Shown here: piece after piece, positions 61,825-64,000 of the stretch
Layout: each line of letters begins with the position of its first letter
Position numbering within the stretch: the first letter of the stretch is position 1
Source: Bacteroidota bacterium
Lineage (GTDB): Bacteria; Bacteroidota; Bacteroidia; Chitinophagales; Chitinophagaceae
Length of the DNA stretch: 64,000 nt
Assembly (NCBI GenBank): GCA_023386235.1
Contig: JAEWKC010000030.1
Location: 1-64,000 of the forward strand
Direction: 5' to 3'
The notes under the pieces: generated by a model
Seen by the model: the letters and a program-made list of their open reading frames with translations, nothing else
The model's database searches: none
What the model was told of the DNA's origin: nothing
Program-made: the position numbers and the translations under genes

Positions 61825-63084
61825 ATGAAATATTATTTTTTAATTCTTCAATTAATAATCGGTGTATGCTTGTTTTCAAGCTGCAAGAATAATTCCGAAA
61901 ACCCGGAAACAAAAACTGAAGCAGCGGAAGAAGCGCATAATGAACACGAAAACGAAAATGTGGTTTCGCTTTCTACAGAACAAATTAAAACCATTGGAAT
62001 TGAATTAGGAAGTATAGAAAGTAAAGAACTTACCAATGCCGTAAAGGTAAACGGAATGCTTACCGTGCCTAATCAAAACAAAGCATTTGTAACACCGGCT
62101 TATAGTGGTGTTGTAAAATCATTGAATGTGCAGCCGGGAAACTTTGTTTCAAAAGGTCAAACTATTGCCACTATTACCAATCCCGATTTAATACAGATGC
62201 AACAGCAATTACAGCAAGTGAATGCTCAAATAAAATTGGCTGAAATAGAAGTTAATCGCCAAAAGCAATTGGTTGAAGGCAATGCTGCACCACTTAAAAG
62301 GCTGCAACAAGCCCAAACGGAATTGGCTACATTAAGAAGCCAGCGTTCAGGTTTGCAAAAGCAATTGGGAAGCATAGGGGCTTCGCAAAATTATTCTTCA
62401 TTATTAGCAGTTAGAGCGCCTATTAGCGGAACCATAAGCAAAGTAATTGCTCAAATAGGGAGTAATGTAGATATGGCTTCACCTATTGCGGAAATCGTAA
62501 GCAATGCACAACTGCATTTAGATATTTATGTGTATGAAAAAGACTTGCCAAAAGTTAAAGCAGGACAAACCATACACTTCACGCTAACTAATAATCCGGG
62601 TGTAGAATACGATGCACAAATCTATTCCATAGGTTCTGCATTTGAAGGAGATAGCAAAACCATTCCTGTACACGCCAGAGTTACGGGCAATAAGTATGGA
62701 TTGATAGATGGAATGAGCGTTACCGCAATGATTAGTTTAGATCGAAATATAGGCGCAGCCGTTCCCAACGATGCAATTGTAAATAATAAAGGTCAGGATT
62801 ATATTTTTATTGTTACAGATAGGAATTCGGAAGATGAACACAAAAGCGAAAATCCAAACGAAAAAGAAGACACGCATAACCACAAGGAAGCCGATAAGCC
62901 GAAAAGTATAGTTGATGAAATCACTTTTGAGCGTATCCCAATAGCCAAGGGAACTTCTGATTTGGGTTATACGCAAATTACTGCATTAAAGGAAATTCCA
63001 CAGGGTGCAAAAATCGTAACTAAGAATGCTTTTTTCGTAATGGCAAAAATTGTTAACGCAGGCGAAGGGGAACACGGACACTAA
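61825..63084 (+). CDS. czcB: CzcB-type periplasmic adaptor of the metal RND pump
   Basis: The protein (419 aa) is a lipoprotein (lipobox LFSSC). A membrane-fusion protein layout follows: barrel-sandwich half VTPAYSGVVKSLNVQPGNFVSKGQ, a Gln-rich hairpin (about 115-180), the returning half RAPISGTISKVIAQIGSNV, and a beta-barrel. His-rich stretches HNEHENE near the N-terminus and DTHNHKEADKPK near residue 350 probably bind metal. It lies 9 bp after the czcA fusion gene. Confidence 0.92.
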   Translation: MKYYFLILQLIIGVCLFSSCKNNSENPETKTEAAEEAHNEHENENVVSLSTEQIKTIGIELGSIESKELTNAVKVNGMLTVPNQNKAFVTPAYSGVVKSLNVQPGNFVSKGQTIATITNPDLIQMQQQLQQVNAQIKLAEIEVNRQKQLVEGNAAPLKRLQQAQTELATLRSQRSGLQKQLGSIGASQNYSSLLAVRAPISGTISKVIAQIGSNVDMASPIAEIVSNAQLHLDIYVYEKDLPKVKAGQTIHFTLTNNPGVEYDAQIYSIGSAFEGDSKTIPVHARVTGNKYGLIDGMSVTAMISLDRNIGAAVPNDAIVNNKGQDYIFIVTDRNSEDEHKSENPNEKEDTHNHKEADKPKSIVDEITFERIPIAKGTSDLGYTQITALKEIPQGAKIVTKNAFFVMAKIVNAGEGEHGH

Positions 63085-63098
63085 AAATTGCATAAATT

Positions 63099-63695
63099 AT
63101 GAATGATTTCTTAAAATATTATCTGCCTATTTTCTATATCCTTGTATTGCTTTTTGCATTTGTAATACCCTCATACCGTACATACAAAAGCACAGGTATT
63201 AACCCAATTACTTTCGGCAAAGAACCCAATGCACACAACTATATTGGCAATGTAATGAAAGTATTATTAGCAGCATTGTTTGTTGTAATACTAATGTACA
63301 GCTTTGGAAATGTTTATCAATTTACTATCCCGATACCTTATTTACAAAACCTAAATATTCGTTGGGCGGCGATAGTTCTAATCCACATTTCTTTAATATG
63401 GATAATCATTGCGCAAGTGCAAATGAGCAATAGTTGGCGCATTGGTATTGATGAACAAAACAAAACGGATTTAATAACCAAAGGGCTGTTTTCTATTAGC
63501 AGAAATCCTATTTTTTTGGGAATGATTATTTGTGTGGCAGGATTATTTCTTGTTATTCCCAATGCCATTTCCCTTTGCATTTTGGTTACTACCTATATTG
63601 TTATACACATACAAATAAGGTTAGAAGAAGAATTTCTGAAAAAACAACACGGTGAGCAATACATTTCCTATCAATCTAAAACAAGAAGATTATAA
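63099..63695 (+). CDS. ICMT/PEMT-like membrane methyltransferase
   Basis: The protein (198 aa) has about five membrane helices. The C-terminal block KGLFSISRNPIFLGMIICVAG followed by RLEEEFLKKQHGEQYISYQ is the signature of the isoprenylcysteine carboxyl methyltransferase/phospholipid methyltransferase superfamily. Such genes often accompany metal-resistance operons in Bacteroidota, with an unknown substrate. It starts 14 bp after czcB and its stop overlaps the next start by 1 bp. Confidence 0.85.
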   Translation: MNDFLKYYLPIFYILVLLFAFVIPSYRTYKSTGINPITFGKEPNAHNYIGNVMKVLLAALFVVILMYSFGNVYQFTIPIPYLQNLNIRWAAIVLIHISLIWIIIAQVQMSNSWRIGIDEQNKTDLITKGLFSISRNPIFLGMIICVAGLFLVIPNAISLCILVTTYIVIHIQIRLEEEFLKKQHGEQYISYQSKTRRL

Positions 63696-64000
63696 TGAGT
63701 ACAGAACACAAACATATCTACGATGCCCACGGCAAGCAAATTTGCTGTTCGCCGCAGGAAGAAAAAATAAATGAAAAAGCCGATGAAAATTTGGTGCAGC
63801 AGGAAGGTGCCAAAGCATTACCCGTTATCGAAGAAAAAACAAGAGAGCGCCATTTCAAAGGCGATGGTCATTTCCACGGTACAAGGTTCAAAGAAGAATT
63901 AGACCACGACCACAGCACAGAGCATTCAGACGACGATGGGCACGTCCACAGCCACGACGCAAACAGGTCCAGTTTTCAAATGTTCCTGCCGGCTATCATT
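63695..64000 (+). CDS. Heavy-metal P-type ATPase, N-terminal part (cut by window end)
   Basis: The visible 102 codons begin MSTEHKHIYDAHGKQICCSPQEEK and are rich in His, Asp and Cys (HFKGDGHFHGTRF, LDHDHSTEHSDDDGHVHSHDA), then enter a hydrophobic segment (SSFQMFLPAII) that would be the first membrane helix. This layout is typical of Zn/Cd/Pb-exporting P1B ATPases of Bacteroidota. The catalytic part is outside the window. TAATG overlaps the upstream stop. Confidence 0.75.
   Translation, partial: MSTEHKHIYDAHGKQICCSPQEEKINEKADENLVQQEGAKALPVIEEKTRERHFKGDGHFHGTRFKEELDHDHSTEHSDDDGHVHSHDANRSSFQMFLPAII

Noticed and set aside
1..64000. CRISPR array, rRNA or tRNA genes, transposase genes
   Set aside because: No regularly spaced repeat-spacer array, no rRNA or tRNA signature and no transposase domain were seen on either strand.

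Overview
The window reads as a chromosome segment of a member of the Bacteroidota, most likely a Chitinophagaceae-like bacterium. The evidence is a PorX-type response regulator (the REC-PglZ regulator of type IX secretion), Bacteroidota promoters of the TTG-N19/21-TAnnTTTG type, near absence of Shine-Dalgarno sequences, many small lipoproteins, a DUF1343/NamZ muramidase, a CzcA-CzcC fusion and Bacteroidota mobile-element replication genes (BT4734-like and DUF3987). The genus is not resolved.

Positions 1-4600 hold acquired DNA. A two-gene McrBC restriction system and a small secreted protein are each bracketed by attC-like imperfect palindromes whose core sites match in the way integron gene cassettes do. 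No integrase is visible here.

Positions 4600-42280 are mostly housekeeping chromosome. They carry purK and purE (unlinked), a YyaL-like thioredoxin-fold protein, rpoB standing alone without rpoC or the L7/L12 genes, rsmI, a broken TPR-histidine kinase, NamZ, an FKBP, RNase Z, etfAB, a solitary atpG with scpB, a GH20 hexosaminidase, porX, the yceD-rpmF-plsX group, a DoxD-DoxA fusion, a class IV aminotransferase, two L,D-transpeptidases, an SDR epimerase without a canonical start codon, a MerR-type regulator, a subtilase and mnmE. The spacers at 24.9-25.4 kb and 27.4-28.9 kb hold dispersed palindromic and direct repeats.

An integrative element appears to begin exactly at the 3' end of mnmE (codons for FCIGK-stop, 42263-42280) and runs past the end of the window. 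Its order is: phased TTGTTGCCC repeats, tyrosine recombinase, an unknown protein, two excisionase-like HTH proteins, a replication module (BT4734-like plus DUF3987), a defence operon, then a heavy-metal efflux operon (small Cys/His-rich protein, CzcA-CzcC fusion, CzcB, an ICMT-like methyltransferase and the start of a metal P-type ATPase).

The most unusual part is the defence operon at 48.2-57.0 kb: XRE regulator, type III Mod, AAA ATPase, DUF4276 TOPRIM-like protein, type III Res and a full-length prokaryotic Argonaute. The Argonaute keeps its 5'-phosphate guide pocket (Y-K-Q-K) but has lost its recognisable PIWI catalytic aspartates. The genes are tightly packed and several overlap, so they are probably co-transcribed. 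A type III restriction system housing an ATPase/DUF4276 pair and a catalytically dead Argonaute is the best candidate in this window for an undescribed combined defence system.
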